From assembly GCA_031178305.1 (NCBI GenBank), contig JAPSJG010000219.1, positions 1 through 6,571 of the forward strand: a stretch of DNA of 6,571 nucleotides, in the 5' to 3' direction. The DNA is from Sinorhizobium sp. (GTDB lineage Bacteria > Pseudomonadota > Alphaproteobacteria > Rhizobiales > Rhizobiaceae). The notes beneath the pieces were generated by a model. That model saw only the letters and a program-made list of their open reading frames with translations. It was not told where the DNA came from and made no database searches. This document shows positions 4,778 through 6,571 of this stretch, piece by piece. Each line of letters starts with the position of its first letter. The first letter of the stretch is position 1. The position numbers and the translations under genes are program-made.

Positions 4778-6571
4778 CTACGGCGGCCGCTCGGCGCCGC
4801 AGGAGACGGTGAAGAGCTCCATCGTTCCGAAACCGCGGATATCGTGTGCGCCGAGGCCGCGAAGCCCGATCGAGGATTGCGCGGCGGCAGCCGGACCGAT
4901 GCAGATCGCGGTCCCGAGGAACTTGTTCGCCTCCTGCAACCTGGCAGCGAGGTTTACGGCGTCGCCATGGGCCGTATAATCGAGCTTCCCGCCCGCGCCG
5001 ACCTCTCCGAGCACCGCCGGCCCGGTTTCGATGCCGATCCGCGTCCTGCCGAAACCCTGCTCGGCGAAGTGCGGACGGCTGCGCATCTCCTCGGTCAGGG
5101 CGTGGATCGCCATTGCGCATTGGATGGCCTTGTCGACATGGCCTTGCAGGTCCTCCGGCGCGTTGAAGAGAGCATGGACGGCGTCGCCCACCACCTTGTC
5201 GACCATCCCGCCATGGCGAGCGACGAGCGCATTCACCTCGGTGAAATAGACGTCGAGCAGCGCTACGAGCGCGCGCGGCGCGAGTTTCTGAGAAAGCGTC
5301 GAAAAGCCCTCGATGTCGGTGAAGAGGGCCGTGACCACGCGCTCCTCGCCGGCTACGCGGCCATGATCCGGATCGTCGATATATCGCGCCACGACCGATT
5401 GCGGCAGGTATTGGGAAAATTTTTGCCGGGCGATCGCCTCGGAGCGTCGCACGCGGGCAAGCTGCAGCGTGCTGGTGACAACGAGCACGGCCGACAGTGC
5501 CGCCGAAATGGTGACCGCATCGACGAGCAGCCCGGTCGCGCCATAGGTCGCCCCCGCGCCGGCGGTGACCGCAAGGAGGGCAGCGAAAGCAAGCGCGAGC
5601 GCCATCAAGGGGCGGAGCTTCGTTGCGCCAATCGCAATCAGAACGCCTGCGGCGAGGCTGAACAGCGCTTCGAAGAGCGTCAGATTGCTCGCGCGATACG
5701 GCACGAATCCGGTCATGACCGCGTTGGCGATATCGGCATGTATCTGCACCGAGGGTTGAAGCGGCATGGAGGCGGTCGGCCTGAGGCCGCCGAGGCTCGG
5801 CATGCTACTGCCGACGAATATGAGCTTGCCGGCGAGACGCTCCCTCTCGGCCCCATCCTCCAGGAGGTTGGCCGCCGAAAGCGTGCGTGCGGCGATCGCT
5901 TCCTGCGAACTGGCGACGAAACGAAGATTGCCTTCCTCGTCGAGGGGGATGAGCGCGTGGTCGAGCCGGAGCCAGGGTGGGGCTCCACCGAGCACCGGCG
6001 TGCTGCTTTCGGCCGCAAGCCGGCCCGCTTCGATGCCGAGCGCCGGATAGGCAGCATCGCCGAGAATGGCGAAGGCCTGCGCCCGCCGGACGCGCGCATC
6101 CTTGTCGCCGACGAGGAAGGCGGCCGTGGCGGCTTTCGAGCGATCCATGAAGGCTGGACAGGAGGTTTCTGCGCCCTCGATGAACCAGGTATCGGGAGTT
6201 GCAAGCGGCCGCCACAAGGCAAGCGGCGGAACCGGGCGCGGGCGTTCGAGCGTGTGCGCGGCCGCCAGAAAACCCAATACTACGGGCGCTTCGCCGATCG
6301 CGGAAGCAAGGGCGGCATTGTCGGCGGAGAGGGGGCCGCATTCGGAGCTGAACACGAGGTCGACCGCGATCGTCTTTGCCCCTGCGGCCGCAAGCCGCGA
6401 CAGGAGATCGGCGGTCGCCGCCCTGTCCCAGGTTCCCGAGCGCGCCTCGTAAGCTTTCCGGTCGATGTCGACAACGGCAATCTCCGATGACCGAGGCGAA
6501 GAGACCAGCTGGGTCAGGCTATCGAAGAAGAGTTCGCGCTGCGTGCGGAACACGGTCTCGGCAAACAGATA
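4778..6571 (-). CDS. cyaD1: CHASE2-domain membrane class III adenylate cyclase, N-terminus outside window
   Basis: Makes 3',5'-cAMP from ATP in response to an external signal. The frame is open to the right edge, so the start and the expected first membrane helix are missing; 597 residues are visible, numbered here from the edge. About 7-295 is a CHASE2 extracellular sensor domain (EIAVVDIDRKAYE near 30-42; GAKTIAVDLVFS near 64-75; GKLIFVGSS near 248-256; VQIHADIANAVMTG near 275-288). Three membrane helices follow, about 297-316, 320-346 and 347-370. The catalytic domain (about 405-590) has metal-binding D419 (FTDIEGFS) and D463 (DKVVGDAVHALF), the ATP-selecting pair K459 and T533 (DYTAHGDAVN), and transition-state residues N540 and R544 (VNLAARL). 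All key residues of a class IIIb adenylate cyclase are present, so it should be active as a homodimer. The neighbourhood fits CyaD1 of S. meliloti; the symbol is less certain than the function, since rhizobia carry many such cyclases. Confidence 0.93.
   Translation of the reverse strand, partial: YLFAETVFRTQRELFFDSLTQLVSSPRSSEIAVVDIDRKAYEARSGTWDRAATADLLSRLAAAGAKTIAVDLVFSSECGPLSADNAALASAIGEAPVVLGFLAAAHTLERPRPVPPLALWRPLATPDTWFIEGAETSCPAFMDRSKAATAAFLVGDKDARVRRAQAFAILGDAAYPALGIEAGRLAAESSTPVLGGAPPWLRLDHALIPLDEEGNLRFVASSQEAIAARTLSAANLLEDGAERERLAGKLIFVGSSMPSLGGLRPTASMPLQPSVQIHADIANAVMTGFVPYRASNLTLFEALFSLAAGVLIAIGATKLRPLMALALAFAALLAVTAGAGATYGATGLLVDAVTISAALSAVLVVTSTLQLARVRRSEAIARQKFSQYLPQSVVARYIDDPDHGRVAGEERVVTALFTDIEGFSTLSQKLAPRALVALLDVYFTEVNALVARHGGMVDKVVGDAVHALFNAPEDLQGHVDKAIQCAMAIHALTEEMRSRPHFAEQGFGRTRIGIETGPAVLGEVGAGGKLDYTAHGDAVNLAARLQEANKFLGTAICIGPAAAAQSSIGLRGLGAHDIRGFGTMELFTVSCGAERPP

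Noticed and set aside
4844..6490. 548-residue plus-strand open frame opposite the cyclase
   Set aside because: It is the mirror of a clear CHASE2/cyclase gene in GC-rich DNA, has arginine-rich low-complexity composition, no domain, and no ribosome binding site that I can see.
1..6571. tRNA, rRNA, CRISPR array, insertion sequence or phage genes
   Set aside because: None seen: no regularly spaced repeats, no transposase or integrase motifs, and no tRNA-like cloverleaf noticed by eye in the short intergenic gaps.

Overview
The window looks like a chromosomal segment of an alphaproteobacterium of the Sinorhizobium/Ensifer group. Base composition is GC-rich with strong GC3 bias, the putA protein is of the rhizobial type, and the gene order matches my memory of the S. 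meliloti clr-cyaD1-spdA region (cAMP signalling in symbiosis). The species assignment rests on recall and motif reading; no database search was run.

Layout: (i) 1-1732, minus strand, the N-terminal 577 residues of the bifunctional proline catabolic enzyme PutA, cut by the window edge. (ii) 1733-1916, an AT-richer putA promoter/leader with a CTATAT -10 element and several TGAACAT-type repeats, including a long inverted repeat that reaches into the end of the next gene. (iii) 1913-2233, minus, a small cysteine-cluster protein (YkgJ family), just downstream of (iv) 2275-3081, minus, a class III metallophosphoesterase matching SpdA. (v) 3254-3865, minus, an exported SEL1-repeat protein. (vi) 3866-4037, a divergent promoter region holding a full match to the Clr/cAMP box. 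(vii) 4038-4676, plus, an exported FecR-domain protein. (viii) 4677-4777, two inverted repeats between convergent genes. (ix) 4778-6571, minus, a membrane class III adenylate cyclase with a CHASE2 sensor domain, 5' end outside the window; best match CyaD1.

How it fits together: the cyclase would sense a periplasmic or membrane signal through CHASE2 and make 3',5'-cAMP. The CRP-like regulator Clr (not in the window) would bind the box at 3919-3934 and switch on the exported SEL1-repeat gene. SpdA would remove cyclic nucleotides, reported for S. meliloti as preferring 2',3'-cyclic forms and so protecting the pathway from the wrong isomer. The FecR-domain protein next to the CHASE2 cyclase is a candidate periplasmic partner, but that is inference. 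putA is probably a separate unit under proline control.

The core of the locus is not undescribed. The less understood parts are the SEL1-repeat and FecR-domain exported proteins, the YkgJ protein coupled to spdA, the putA repeat array, and the strong palindrome at the end of the cyclase gene.
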